The notes under the pieces are model-generated. The model worked only from the letters and a program-made list of their open reading frames with translations, was not told the origin of the DNA and did not search any database. Shown here piece after piece: positions 36,908 to 44,818 of a stretch of DNA of 53,142 nucleotides. Both the position numbers and the translations under genes were made by a program. The stretch covers positions 1 to 53,142 of IMG/VR virus record IMGVR_UViG_3300042860_002932; one strand, written 5' to 3'. This DNA is from a virus. Position 1 is the first letter of the stretch. Every line of letters begins with the position of its first letter.

Positions 36908-37189
36908 TTATCGTGCAAATAATATGATAGCAGGTTGAACGTTGTTATGTTTATCAATTACTTCTTGGATTTCATCCGATAAATCATCAGCATCTTCATT
37001 AATATACCAAATTAATTCATTATCATTCATAGCAAATCGATCGTTAGAATCCAAAACGACTGAATTATCTTTACTGATAAAATCATGAACTCCGGTTCTG
37101 CCATATTGATCATATGCATATAAAACAGCGGCTTCTGGGTCGCATTTTTGAAGTTCTGAAATTAAATCTTTAACTTTAATGGTTTGCAT
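36908..37189 (-). CDS. Hypothetical protein, 93 aa
   Basis: Starts MQTIKVKDLISELQKCDPEA, a beginning seen in many small phage and bacterial proteins with a beta-strand then helix. Very acidic. Function unknown. Confidence 0.6.
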   Translation of the reverse strand: MQTIKVKDLISELQKCDPEAAVLYAYDQYGRTGVHDFISKDNSVVLDSNDRFAMNDNELIWYINEDADDLSDEIQEVIDKHNNVQPAIILFAR

Positions 37190-37595
37190 TTATTTCTTTA
37201 ATTTTTTGTTCTCTTAAATTTTGCAATTTTTTAATTTGATGGTCAATTTCAATTATATCAGAATGTAGAAATACATATCGAAATTCAAACTCATTGAAAT
37301 TATACCAATCATCATGTTGAACAACGATCGTTAATTCTGAATCTTTTTTGTTGTACCGATTAAACTCGCAAAAGTGAACTAAGTTTTTTGTCGGTGTAAT
37401 TTGAAACCCTCGACTGCATAGCCAATCAGCATCTTCCAACCTAAATGTCACGGCTCTGAACTGTCTATCAAATAATGACTTATACGATTGTTCAAATGCG
37501 CTGTTAAAGGTATAATCTTGGGGTTCAAGGGTTCGGGTTTTGAAATCTTTGATTGTAATTGTTTTCCAAGGTAAATCTTGCGGATTTATAAGCAT
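37176..37595 (-). CDS. Hypothetical protein, 139 aa
   Basis: Starts MLINPQDLPWKTITIKDFKT; a C-terminal helix IDHQIKKLQNLREQKIKEI. Overlaps the next gene by 14 bases. No family is recognised. Confidence 0.55.
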   Translation of the reverse strand: MLINPQDLPWKTITIKDFKTRTLEPQDYTFNSAFEQSYKSLFDRQFRAVTFRLEDADWLCSRGFQITPTKNLVHFCEFNRYNKKDSELTIVVQHDDWYNFNEFEFRYVFLHSDIIEIDHQIKKLQNLREQKIKEINANH

Positions 37596-37599
37596 AATT

Positions 37600-37827
37600 T
37601 CAATTATTGTTATTTTTAATTTGTTCTAACTTTGATGCAAATAAGGCTACTTCCCAACCAATTTCTTCAACAAATTCACCTACTACTTTACAATAACCTA
37701 ACCCATTGTTTTGACAATACATTTCTGCTTCTTGCCAATTTAAGGCTTCAATGTTCGGGCCTTGCCAAACTTTTAATTCACCGTCATTTGGATCAATAGC
37801 ACGAATTTCAGTTGTAAATTTCTTCAT
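37600..37827 (-). CDS. Hypothetical phage protein, 75 aa
   Basis: Starts MKKFTTEIRAIDPNDGELKV with PNIEALNWQEAEMYCQNNGL, a layout I associate with small conserved proteins of Bacteroidota phages. Function unknown. Confidence 0.6.
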   Translation of the reverse strand: MKKFTTEIRAIDPNDGELKVWQGPNIEALNWQEAEMYCQNNGLGYCKVVGEFVEEIGWEVALFASKLEQIKNNNN

Positions 37828-38102
37828 TAAACATAACCTTCGTTTTCTTTCATAAATTCTTTTCGGGTTATTGCAATTATGGGTAAATTATCCAAATATG
37901 ACAAATCAGGATCGGCTTCCAATTTAGTCTTCCAACATTGTTCTACTTCATTGAATTCAAAGTCAACGCCCCACTCTCCAGCAGGTCGCCAATAATAATA
38001 TCCCGAATCCGAAGCAAAATAATTGTGCTGCCTTCGTTCCAACCTCATTGCGGTTCCGGTCGGGGAACCTATACGAACGTATTTGGGCGGTTTATTTTTC
38101 AT
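37827..38102 (-). CDS. Hypothetical protein, 91 aa
   Basis: Starts MKNKPPKYVRIGSPTGTAMR; beta-rich and aromatic. The stop overlaps the next start by one base. Confidence 0.55.
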   Translation of the reverse strand: MKNKPPKYVRIGSPTGTAMRLERRQHNYFASDSGYYYWRPAGEWGVDFEFNEVEQCWKTKLEADPDLSYLDNLPIIAITRKEFMKENEGYV

Positions 38103-38105
38103 CTG

Positions 38106-38267
38106 CTATTTAAAATGACTTTTTATCCAGTTTAAAATGTTATTGTAATTTAAAATAGTCAGCATCAAAATAAACCACACTACACTCCAAATTTCATATT
38201 GAAATGAACCTTCAAATGCAAACAATACTCCTAAAAAATAAAATAGTATAGCAATAATGTTTTTCAT
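38106..38267 (-). CDS. Small membrane protein, 53 aa
   Basis: MKNIIAILFYFLGVLFAFEG begins the first of two membrane segments. Overlaps the stop of the glycosyltransferase-like gene by 4 bases. Confidence 0.5.
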   Translation of the reverse strand: MKNIIAILFYFLGVLFAFEGSFQYEIWSVVWFILMLTILNYNNILNWIKSHFK

Positions 38268-39286
38268 AGTGACTTCGATTTTACCTGTTTAAACAATGTT
38301 TCAAGATTATGTTTCGATTTTTCTTCTAATTCAACCCACCAGTTTCCTTTTTTTTCAGCATTACAAATTCCAGTTGGATTATCTTCATTTAAGATAAACT
38401 TTCGTTTTTGTGGGTGTCTACGGTTATGAACCCGTAAAATGTTTTTGAAATTGAACTGAACAAAGTCATCTCCCATAATCCGTTTGGCGATTCTTAAAAT
38501 TGATTCATCTTCGCCGTGATGGATTAATGAATGGGGCAAAGTTACTCCCGATTTTAAAAGTTCACTTGTAAAAACCAAACAACTTCCATCGGCCTTGGGT
38601 TCAGTCAATGCTTGGACTTGAATTTTATCGGGACTGATATTATTTATTTCATTCATTTGTTCTAAGGACATATAAGATTTTTCAGAGGCAGGATTGTTAA
38701 AAATCCAATTTTCATCATCTTGATATGGAATTGATTCAAATAAAGGATGCGTTATCACGTCCCAACTTTTGTCCCAATTCTTTCTTCCGGCAAAGTTAGC
38801 AACATATTTGGGATATTGGCCGGAAACTTGTTCATGTAAAGTTTCCAAAGCAAATAACGTTTGTTTGGGCCATAGAGAATCCACCTCGTTCCAACAAATA
38901 AAGTCATGTGTATTGGTATATTTCCAACATATATCTCTGCGAGAGTGTGCAATATTATAAAAAGGAACATCATCAAAAATATATGAAATCTTCACATCCA
39001 ATTCAGATGGTAGTTTACCCCATATCTTTCCAAATTGTTCTTTAAATAAAATAAAACCATAGTATTCGTTTATAAATACTCTGCCATTTCCATGCTGTTC
39101 ATAAAATTTATACCAATCTATTTTTTCAAATTTTTGCTGAAAATTAAAACATAAATCTATTGTAATATTTTGTTTATTAGTTATTGGTTCAGTCATCTGA
39201 ATCAGAGATTGAATATGTTCATTGAACATTCCAATTTCATAAAATTGAATTAACGACGAAAATACATATTTATTATTTAATTGCAT
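38264..39286 (-). CDS. GT-A glycosyltransferase-like protein
   Basis: 340 residues. ICWNEVDSLWPKQTLFALET carries a DxD-like acidic motif (about residue 133). The C-terminal LPHSLIHHGEDESILRIAKR fits the acceptor and metal-binding end of GT-A enzymes. The first 40 residues (starting MQLNNKYVFSSLIQFYEIGM) are homologous to an orphan 39-residue fragment at 40255-40374. The start overlaps the stop of the LAGLIDADG gene by 14 bases. Confidence 0.65.
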   Translation of the reverse strand: MQLNNKYVFSSLIQFYEIGMFNEHIQSLIQMTEPITNKQNITIDLCFNFQQKFEKIDWYKFYEQHGNGRVFINEYYGFILFKEQFGKIWGKLPSELDVKISYIFDDVPFYNIAHSRRDICWKYTNTHDFICWNEVDSLWPKQTLFALETLHEQVSGQYPKYVANFAGRKNWDKSWDVITHPLFESIPYQDDENWIFNNPASEKSYMSLEQMNEINNISPDKIQVQALTEPKADGSCLVFTSELLKSGVTLPHSLIHHGEDESILRIAKRIMGDDFVQFNFKNILRVHNRRHPQKRKFILNEDNPTGICNAEKKGNWWVELEEKSKHNLETLFKQVKSKSL

Positions 39287-40070
39287 ATTTTTTTATTATT
39301 CTATATGTATGACTTAAATCATAATTTAACAACTGGGATATTTCTTTTGGTGTTTTTCCGCTATTGTATAATTCTAAACATTGAATTTTTATATTTTGAG
39401 ATTTTTCATGAGAATTGTTATGATTAATATCAATTCGATCCCATTTTCGTTCGAGTAATGGGAGTTTCAGTGCAGTTAAATTAGTCTTAAGAGTTTTTAA
39501 TTCTGAATTAACACCCAATCGCAAAAAACTCATATCTCCCCATATATGTATGGTACTTCTATTTGAAATATATTTTTTAAAAAATTCAAGAATATGTACC
39601 CAATTTTTATGTATTGCTATTGATAAAAATACTCTTTTATCGGACTTAGGTGTCTTGACAATTGATCCGTCCCCGTCTATATAACCTGCAATAAGTGATA
39701 ATATTTGGTTCTTATTAAAATTGCTCTCATAGTCATTTATATCGGGCGGATTATACGTTTTATTCGGTTTAATGTGAAATTTATTTACTATTTGTTTAAC
39801 TACAATCTTGTCGCAAAAACGAATGCGACAACTGGTATTATTACTTGTCTTGGTTTTAACTTCTCTATGATCGATTTCATTTTTAAAATTTACAAATTTT
39901 TTAAATTTAAACAAATGATCATAATCTTTATTATTTATTTCTAATGACATTTGTTGGGAATTTTGCGAAAACCAACCATCCGCTAACAGAAATCCGACCC
40001 AATAAAATGATTCGTTATCGTTTTCCAATAGTTTAGTCAAATCATAATTTGTTTCTTTTTCTTGTTTCAT
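39273..40070 (-). CDS. LAGLIDADG homing endonuclease
   Basis: 265 residues with two LAGLIDADG motifs: VGFLLADGW (about 25-33) and IAGYIDGDGS (about 127-136), each with the catalytic acidic residue. A C-terminal helix-turn-helix (about 225-265: LYNSGKTPKEISQLLNYDLS) resembles a DNA-binding module. It cuts long target sites and spreads by repair. It is free-standing, preceded by a ribbon-helix-helix-like gene with which it overlaps by 29 bases, and has no surrounding intron core that I can see. Confidence 0.88.
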   Translation of the reverse strand: MKQEKETNYDLTKLLENDNESFYWVGFLLADGWFSQNSQQMSLEINNKDYDHLFKFKKFVNFKNEIDHREVKTKTSNNTSCRIRFCDKIVVKQIVNKFHIKPNKTYNPPDINDYESNFNKNQILSLIAGYIDGDGSIVKTPKSDKRVFLSIAIHKNWVHILEFFKKYISNRSTIHIWGDMSFLRLGVNSELKTLKTNLTALKLPLLERKWDRIDINHNNSHEKSQNIKIQCLELYNSGKTPKEISQLLNYDLSHTYRIIKKYAIK

Positions 40071-40221
40071 TTTTTTGAATTTCCTTTATAGTTTTTATAA
40101 GAAGATTGCTAACAAATTGATTAACTTTTAGAGAATTCTGTTTACAATATTCTTTAACAATCGAATGACATTCAACTGACACTCTAAAACTTTTCAATTC
40201 ATCGATTTCTTCTTGTTTCAT
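40042..40221 (-). CDS. Ribbon-helix-helix-like small protein, cassette 1
   Basis: 59 residues starting MKQEEIDELKSFRVSVECHS. A short strand (KSFRVSV) is followed by two helices (SIVKEYCKQN and NQFVSNLLIKTIKE), the layout of MetJ/Arc-type DNA-binding proteins. Its end overlaps the LAGLIDADG start by 29 bases. A palindromic leader overlaps its start codon, suggesting that it controls its own cassette. Compare 52744-52911. Confidence 0.6.
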   Translation of the reverse strand: MKQEEIDELKSFRVSVECHSIVKEYCKQNSLKVNQFVSNLLIKTIKEIQKNETRKRNKL

Positions 40222-40245
40222 ATACTATAAGTATCCAAAATTTTA
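40219..40245 (-). promoter_or_regulatory. Palindromic leader / possible operator, cassette 1
   Basis: On the minus strand GGATACTTATAGTAT precedes the ATG. ATACT and AGTAT form a perfect inverted repeat. The block, including GTAAAATTT further upstream, recurs at 52909-52935. It is probably the operator of the ribbon-helix-helix protein. Confidence 0.5.
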
Positions 40246-40254
40246 CAAAAAAAG

Positions 40255-40374
40255 TTACAAATTATTTTCAATTCCTTCCAACATTTGTTGGCAAGAACGT
40301 AAATGCTTATCCAACATTTCAATTTCGTAAAACTGAACTTGGGTTCCGATGAGGTAAGTGTTTTTTAATTTCAT
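40255..40374 (-). pseudogene. Truncated 5' fragment of a glycosyltransferase-type gene
   Basis: A 39-residue frame starting MKLKNTYLIGTQVQFYEIEM, homologous to the first 40 residues of the complete gene at 38264-39286 (both share QFYEI followed by a matching helix). It ends at a stop just upstream of the endonuclease cassette leader. It is either the original 5' end of the gene, cut off by cassette insertion, or what remains of a tandem paralogue. Confidence 0.7.
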
Positions 40375-40376
40375 TT

Positions 40377-40637
40377 TTAAATCATTTTACAGCCAGAATA
40401 GGCTTCATAATTGTAAAGATTGGGGGCATAATGAAGATATTCTTCATGAACTGCATAATTAATCACTTCTCCGTTTGACAAACGTTCTGATTTCCATTCC
40501 CATTGGCCGTATTCATTACGTTGCGGCACTGTCAAAACTTTGGTTTTTATACAGCAACCATATTCATATTCGTAATGAATATCGCCAATTTTTATGCCTT
40601 GAACCTCGACATCACCCTTTGTAAAAATTCTATTCAT
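40377..40637 (-). CDS. Hypothetical protein, 86 aa
   Basis: Starts MNRIFTKGDVEVQGIKIGDI; beta-rich with many tyrosines. Overlaps the secreted protein gene by 8 bases. Confidence 0.55.
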   Translation of the reverse strand: MNRIFTKGDVEVQGIKIGDIHYEYEYGCCIKTKVLTVPQRNEYGQWEWKSERLSNGEVINYAVHEEYLHYAPNLYNYEAYSGCKMI

Positions 40638-40941
40638 TTTTCAGTATTTTTATCGTTTGAATTATTTCACCAGTAAATATCTTTTTTCTAACTAAGAAAA
40701 CTTGTCCGGGCCGAACCTCAAAGTGAAATTCAGTATCATGGTAAATCCATTGCCATGAATAAATGTCATCACTACTGGGGTTTATTTGCTTAACTTTAAC
40801 CCGTTTAATTCCATAAGGCGGTATATTGATATAATTGTCGTTTAACAATATTTCACCTGCTTCCGAATTAACTTTAAAGGTTTGGGCATTTGAGTTTAAC
40901 CAAAGACAAATAAATACAAAACTAAACAGTTTCCTCATCAT
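40630..40941 (-). CDS. Secreted protein, 103 aa
   Basis: The signal peptide MMRKLFSFVFICLWLNSNAQ, cut before T, is followed by a beta-rich mature domain. Probably periplasmic. No family is recognised. Confidence 0.6.
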   Translation of the reverse strand: MMRKLFSFVFICLWLNSNAQTFKVNSEAGEILLNDNYINIPPYGIKRVKVKQINPSSDDIYSWQWIYHDTEFHFEVRPGQVFLVRKKIFTGEIIQTIKILKNE

Positions 40942-41221
40942 TAAAATGTTTTAATTGATAAACCATCATCATTGCATTACAAGCAAGAGCAATTAAATGA
41001 CCGTTTTCCTGACCATCATCATCAAAGGTTCCTTCTTGAATTTCCATAAAATGCCGTATCAAGGCTTGATTCAATTCCTCAACATCAATCTTTTTTTTCC
41101 AGTTGAACCTTGGATATTTGTCTCCCTTATTTTGGGACATTCGTTCGGCCATTGATTTAACAAATGACCAATCCAACTCGTAGAAAAGTTTATCTTTGTT
41201 CTCTTTTATTCCAGAATTCAT
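40922..41221 (-). CDS. DUF5664-like (dATP/dGTP diphosphohydrolase-type) protein
   Basis: 99 residues. The helix-rich sequence NQALIRHFMEIQEGTFDDDG followed by HLIALACNAMMMVYQLKHF fits small phage proteins annotated as DUF5664 or dATP/dGTP diphosphohydrolase. The acidic DDD and the downstream histidine would bind metal. A nucleotide-pool role is an inference from family annotation. Confidence 0.6.
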   Translation of the reverse strand: MNSGIKENKDKLFYELDWSFVKSMAERMSQNKGDKYPRFNWKKKIDVEELNQALIRHFMEIQEGTFDDDGQENGHLIALACNAMMMVYQLKHFNDEETV

Positions 41222-41336
41222 TCAAAACCATTATTGTGAACGTTAAAAATCCGGCATATATAAAAGAATTTATATGCGTATAGAGTCCTAAAATGGACAA
41301 TCCGGCACTTACAAAAGTTAACTGAAAGGATTTCAT
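41190..41336 (-). CDS. Small membrane protein, 48 aa
   Basis: I use the ATG ending at 41336 (MKSFQLTFVSAGLSILGLYT), which overlaps the stop of the next gene. Two hydrophobic segments. Confidence 0.5.
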   Translation of the reverse strand: MKSFQLTFVSAGLSILGLYTHINSFIYAGFLTFTIMVLNEFWNKREQR

Positions 41337-41539
41337 TATTTCAATTTTATAAACAATAACGCAAAACCAAATATAGGCCAACCTAATACAAGCAACACCG
41401 AAAAAATAATCAAAACTGGAACAATAAAAATCATTTGTTCTGAATGATAATATTTCGCGGTAAGATATTTAAAATCTTGATAAGCAATAAAGCCGAAAAT
41501 AACTACTCCGAATAGATAAATTAGTAAAATAGTACCCAT
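41336..41539 (-). CDS. Two-segment membrane protein, 67 aa
   Basis: MGTILLIYLFGVVIFGFIAY and a second segment (IFIVPVLIIFSVLLVLGWPI) make it an inner-membrane protein. Function unknown. Confidence 0.55.
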   Translation of the reverse strand: MGTILLIYLFGVVIFGFIAYQDFKYLTAKYYHSEQMIFIVPVLIIFSVLLVLGWPIFGFALLFIKLK

Positions 41540-41541
41540 TT

Positions 41542-41949
41542 TTAAAAATTATTTAATATGTCCCAAAATTCAACAGGGAGATGAATGTTTTTATTTGATA
41601 TTGCAATATGAAATAATGGTGCGATTTCTTCTGACGAATAACCACTTAAACCACAACCAATTTTGGTTACTAAGAATATTTTATCAGGATTTTGTTTTGC
41701 ATATTCAACAAAGATTTTAACATAAGGTTCGATTTCATTTATTGAAAGAACCTTCAAATTTCTATCCTTAGTCGGAATTGCATAACATTCGCCTGTTGGG
41801 CCAAATCCAACGCCGTATTCTGCTCCAAATTGATTTTTAGCATTTAAGGCTGCACCTAATCCGTGCTTTCCTGCTAAGTTCGAACCAAATACGAAAATCT
41901 CGTTTGGTTTGAGTTCAGTTATATTTGGATGAGTTATTCTATTAATCAT
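41542..41949 (-). CDS. Macro-domain-like protein (A1S_2505 phage type)
   Basis: 135 residues. NEIFVFGSNLAGKHGLGAAL, then YGVGFGPTGECYAIPTKDRN and FLVTKIGCGLSGYSSEEIAP are the signature of the phage-associated A1S_2505 family, which has a macro-domain fold. Macro domains bind ADP-ribose and related nucleotides; some remove ADP-ribose from targets. Its exact substrate is not known. Confidence 0.8.
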   Translation of the reverse strand: MINRITHPNITELKPNEIFVFGSNLAGKHGLGAALNAKNQFGAEYGVGFGPTGECYAIPTKDRNLKVLSINEIEPYVKIFVEYAKQNPDKIFLVTKIGCGLSGYSSEEIAPLFHIAISNKNIHLPVEFWDILNNF

Positions 41950-42576
41950 TTATCTGTTGAGTTTACAAATCAATCCTTCTGAACCTTTGGTTAATACCCG
42001 CTCAGGAAACCCGCCGAAGGAATATTTGATTGGATGGCCAATTTCTTGAATTTTGACCAATCTACCGTTATAAATCAATTGTTCAATTGCGACAAATACC
42101 CGTTCGTTTAACCCATAATCGTCAAAAATAAAATAAACATCTCCATTACCCAAATTCATTGAACAGGCACGAGCAACGTCATCTAAGACGTTTTGGGTAT
42201 CGTGTCCAGCATCTACGACAAATACATTCAAAGGTTTAGTATTTGGATTATCATCAAATGTATAACTTTTATATAAAACCATAGCAATGTACTCAATATT
42301 GGTTCTATCTGAATTCAAAACTTGGGCTTCGTGAAAATGTCCCGGAAAGTTTATCGTGTAAACCTTTGAAAACAAATAACTCAAAACTCTCGTTGTTTGA
42401 CCTTTATGAGTTCCAAATTCAAGTGCATTCCATGTATGAGAACCTTCCAAGTTTTTGAAAAACTCCCATACATCGGTTTTAAACTTGAAAGAGGTAGTTG
42501 AAAAGTTTTGAAACTTATCCTCTCCTACTTCTTCTAAAATTTCTTCTATTGACTTAAAATAGACCGTTTCTTTCAT
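41950..42576 (-). CDS. SAM-dependent methyltransferase-like protein
   Basis: 208 residues. NALEFGTHKGQTTRVLSYLF is a Rossmann motif I of the class I type, NVFVVDAGHDTQNVLDDVAR fits motifs II to IV of the Methyltransf_24/TylF-like group, and YFIFDDYGLN follows. It sits among sugar genes, so a sugar or glycan methylation role is plausible. The nucleophile or substrate site cannot be read from sequence. Confidence 0.65.
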   Translation of the reverse strand: MKETVYFKSIEEILEEVGEDKFQNFSTTSFKFKTDVWEFFKNLEGSHTWNALEFGTHKGQTTRVLSYLFSKVYTINFPGHFHEAQVLNSDRTNIEYIAMVLYKSYTFDDNPNTKPLNVFVVDAGHDTQNVLDDVARACSMNLGNGDVYFIFDDYGLNERVFVAIEQLIYNGRLVKIQEIGHPIKYSFGGFPERVLTKGSEGLICKLNR

Positions 42577-42749
42577 GTTAGAATAACCAAATTAAAATGT
42601 AATAGAATTCCAACCATTGCGCAAAATGTTGACAATGTACTTGTAATGGTACAAATAAATGCTCCGAATAAAGTTTCTTCATTAGATTTAAAGATTTTAT
42701 ACGAATTTACAAGTCCGATAAATGGAATTAACGATATGAAAATGTTCAT
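42573..42749 (-). CDS. Small membrane protein, 58 aa
   Basis: MNIFISLIPFIGLVNSYKIF and a second segment (TSTLSTFCAMVGILLHFNLV). Overlaps both neighbours by 4 bases. Confidence 0.55.
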   Translation of the reverse strand: MNIFISLIPFIGLVNSYKIFKSNEETLFGAFICTITSTLSTFCAMVGILLHFNLVILT

Positions 42750-43714
42750 AATCCTAACTTTTGTTTGACAAGTGAATAATTGTAACTAAAAGGGTATTTA
42801 GAATTTACTGGTAGACCTAATGCTTCGCCTAAACGCAAAATTGTCGGTTTCTTAACTGCATAAAGTTCTTTACTTGTTTTAAAAAGAACCTTTGCAGCAG
42901 TTTCCCAATCAACTGTCGATGGAGTGGGAGGAACAGGAACCGAACCATTATCAAACTTAACTTCTTCAATGCACCAAAAATCATCAGCCTCGTTTGAATT
43001 TAAAGCAAATGAATAAGGCATCCAGAACAAACCTTCCTCCCCCCAACTTGTACCCCAACTATTTTGAATTAAAAAGCATTTTTTTGAGTCAGAAAAACCA
43101 ATAATTGTAACCGCGTGTCCTCCCAATAGTCGATCTCCACGTTTTGGTAGAGGCATTATTCCAGTAGTCGACTCCCAACTTCCGTAAAAACTTTGATAAA
43201 CGTTGAAACCAAAACTTACAGCAGCGCCACTCAAAAGCGTTTGTTTTATTTTAGGTTCATTCTGATCAACACTTGCATATTTGACGGCGACATTTTTTAA
43301 ACCATCTTCATATACATTGGGAGTTGGTTCTTTGGTCAAGGCAGAAAGCGTATCCTGATATGGCCATAAACTTTCATTGGCCAAGCCCCACTTATTCAAT
43401 GCTTTGAATCCGTCCCTAATATAGGCACCCGAATCTTCCCCTTCCCAACCTTGAAGTTTTCTTGCATTATAATATTCAAATAGACGCGACGGTTCGAATT
43501 TAAAATCGTTTGTCACTTGCGCAACCTCGTAACGAAAACAAGCGCAAGCACTATTGGAAACACACGAGCCAATATTTCCTTGGTCGTATATGGGAATCTT
43601 TCTATCCAACTCAAATTCACTTGGAAGTGAAACGGGTGCAGATAAATGTCTTACTGATTTTAAATCACGCTCGTCTTTTGGCTGACGCTGCCAATTAAGA
43701 ATTCTGGTTTGCAA
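42746..43714 (-). CDS. Papain-like (C1A) cysteine peptidase
   Basis: 322 residues. The catalytic residues are all present: Q45 of the oxyanion hole and C51 in YDQGNIGSCVSNSACACF, H200 in LLGGHAVTIIGF, and N218 in IQNSWGTSWGEEGLF. There is no signal peptide and no long prodomain. A PVPPTPST linker leads to a C-terminal domain of about 65 residues (WETAAKVLFKTSKELYAVKK) that may target it. C1A peptidases are uncommon in phages. It may act on the host or on virion proteins. Confidence 0.85.
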   Translation of the reverse strand: MQTRILNWQRQPKDERDLKSVRHLSAPVSLPSEFELDRKIPIYDQGNIGSCVSNSACACFRYEVAQVTNDFKFEPSRLFEYYNARKLQGWEGEDSGAYIRDGFKALNKWGLANESLWPYQDTLSALTKEPTPNVYEDGLKNVAVKYASVDQNEPKIKQTLLSGAAVSFGFNVYQSFYGSWESTTGIMPLPKRGDRLLGGHAVTIIGFSDSKKCFLIQNSWGTSWGEEGLFWMPYSFALNSNEADDFWCIEEVKFDNGSVPVPPTPSTVDWETAAKVLFKTSKELYAVKKPTILRLGEALGLPVNSKYPFSYNYSLVKQKLGL

Positions 43715-43999
43715 TTATATTTCCTCATAATTTTGTAATTTTAAATCTGCCAATAAATGAAGTCGAAATACAACTCCTCTATCATCTTTTACCAAATAAC
43801 CTAAGACTTCTTGGGTTTTATATTTTGAACCATAAAAATGGTCATTTTCATATACATCGTCGTAACTTCCATTACCATAATAAATACGGTGGTAAAAGGT
43901 TGGAAGCCCGACAATTTCCAACCGTTCAGTTCCATTCCACAAAACTATATCCCCAATTCTAAATTCTTCAACGTTTTTTAATGCTTCAAATACAGTCAT
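43715..43999 (-). CDS. Hypothetical protein, 94 aa
   Basis: Starts MTVFEALKNVEEFRIGDIVL; SH3-like beta-rich pattern. Directly adjacent to the peptidase gene. Confidence 0.6.
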   Translation of the reverse strand: MTVFEALKNVEEFRIGDIVLWNGTERLEIVGLPTFYHRIYYGNGSYDDVYENDHFYGSKYKTQEVLGYLVKDDRGVVFRLHLLADLKLQNYEEI

Positions 44000-44227
44000 C
44001 TAAAACTCTCCCTTCCAAATTTTAATAATTAATGCAGTTATTCCTAAAAATAATGCAGTAGCAAAAAGAATACCCGCAACCATCATGTTAATAACCAGAT
44101 AATTTTCAAGAAATGTAACTGTTTCAGGTTGAAAATTTTCAGGATAATGAATTCTACCAAAATAAACTACGGCCAAGTTCAACAAAAATATAACTACCAA
44201 AAATATAATTAACCATTTTCCTTTCAT
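44000..44227 (-). CDS. Two-segment membrane protein, 75 aa
   Basis: MKGKWLIIFLVVIFLLNLAV is the first segment and MMVAGILFATALFLGITALI the second. The promoter at 44229 lies directly upstream, leaving almost no leader. Confidence 0.6.
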   Translation of the reverse strand: MKGKWLIIFLVVIFLLNLAVVYFGRIHYPENFQPETVTFLENYLVINMMVAGILFATALFLGITALIIKIWKGEF

Positions 44228-44228
44228 A

Positions 44229-44280
44229 CAAATATAAGTATTTTCTTAGAACTTTCAAATATTTAGTTTGTTAATTTAAA
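44229..44280 (-). promoter_or_regulatory. Promoter of the 75-aa membrane protein
   Basis: TATATTTG is at 44229-44236 and TTTG at 44256-44259, spaced 19 bases, with GTTAAC and TTAAC boxes upstream. It is the only clear promoter of this type in the right half of the window. Confidence 0.6.
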
Positions 44281-44281
44281 G

Positions 44282-44818
44282 TTAACGTTTTGAAAGGTTA
44301 GACTTAATTAAACTAAATCCTTCCTCATTATTATCAACTCTAAAACATTTATCAATCTTATAACCAGAAGGCAAATGTTTACTTCCAATTAATTTCCAAA
44401 TCCTTAATTTAGTTTTATCAATACCTTCACCACTTCTACTTGTTGCAAATACGGTAACTGCGTCAGGTTTGTTTTTGGAAATGAACCTTTGATTAATTTT
44501 GGTTATGGTTTTGAAAATTGGTAAGGTATAAGATAAATTTGTTTTCTTTGCTTGTGTTTCAAACCCATCTACACTAAATGCGGTATTAAAGACTAATTTA
44601 AGTTTAGGTTGAATTATTTCAGAAAATCTAAAATATTCTCCTATTTCTTCATCAGTAAATGATTCAAATCGAATGTAAACTTCTGAACCATCAGTTGTTT
44701 TAAATTTAAATTCGTGATCGTTTATTTGTTCATACTCGAATTCATCAATATTGTCATAATCCAGAATTTCATTTAAAAAATCTTTGGTTAAACCTTCATA
44801 TATTTCTTTGATTTTCAT
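44282..44818 (-). CDS. Hypothetical protein, 178 aa
   Basis: Starts MKIKEIYEGLTKDFLNEILD with an acidic N-terminal half and FATSRSGEGIDKTKLRIWKL later. The pattern recalls small phage structural-type proteins that read DxD..FxF and FxTS.. segments, but I cannot name a family. Confidence 0.55.
   Translation of the reverse strand: MKIKEIYEGLTKDFLNEILDYDNIDEFEYEQINDHEFKFKTTDGSEVYIRFESFTDEEIGEYFRFSEIIQPKLKLVFNTAFSVDGFETQAKKTNLSYTLPIFKTITKINQRFISKNKPDAVTVFATSRSGEGIDKTKLRIWKLIGSKHLPSGYKIDKCFRVDNNEEGFSLIKSNLSKR

Noticed and set aside
39273-40250. A group I intron housing the LAGLIDADG gene
   Set aside because: No conserved intron core segments are visible, and the endonuclease is coupled to flanking genes by short overlaps as a free-standing gene.
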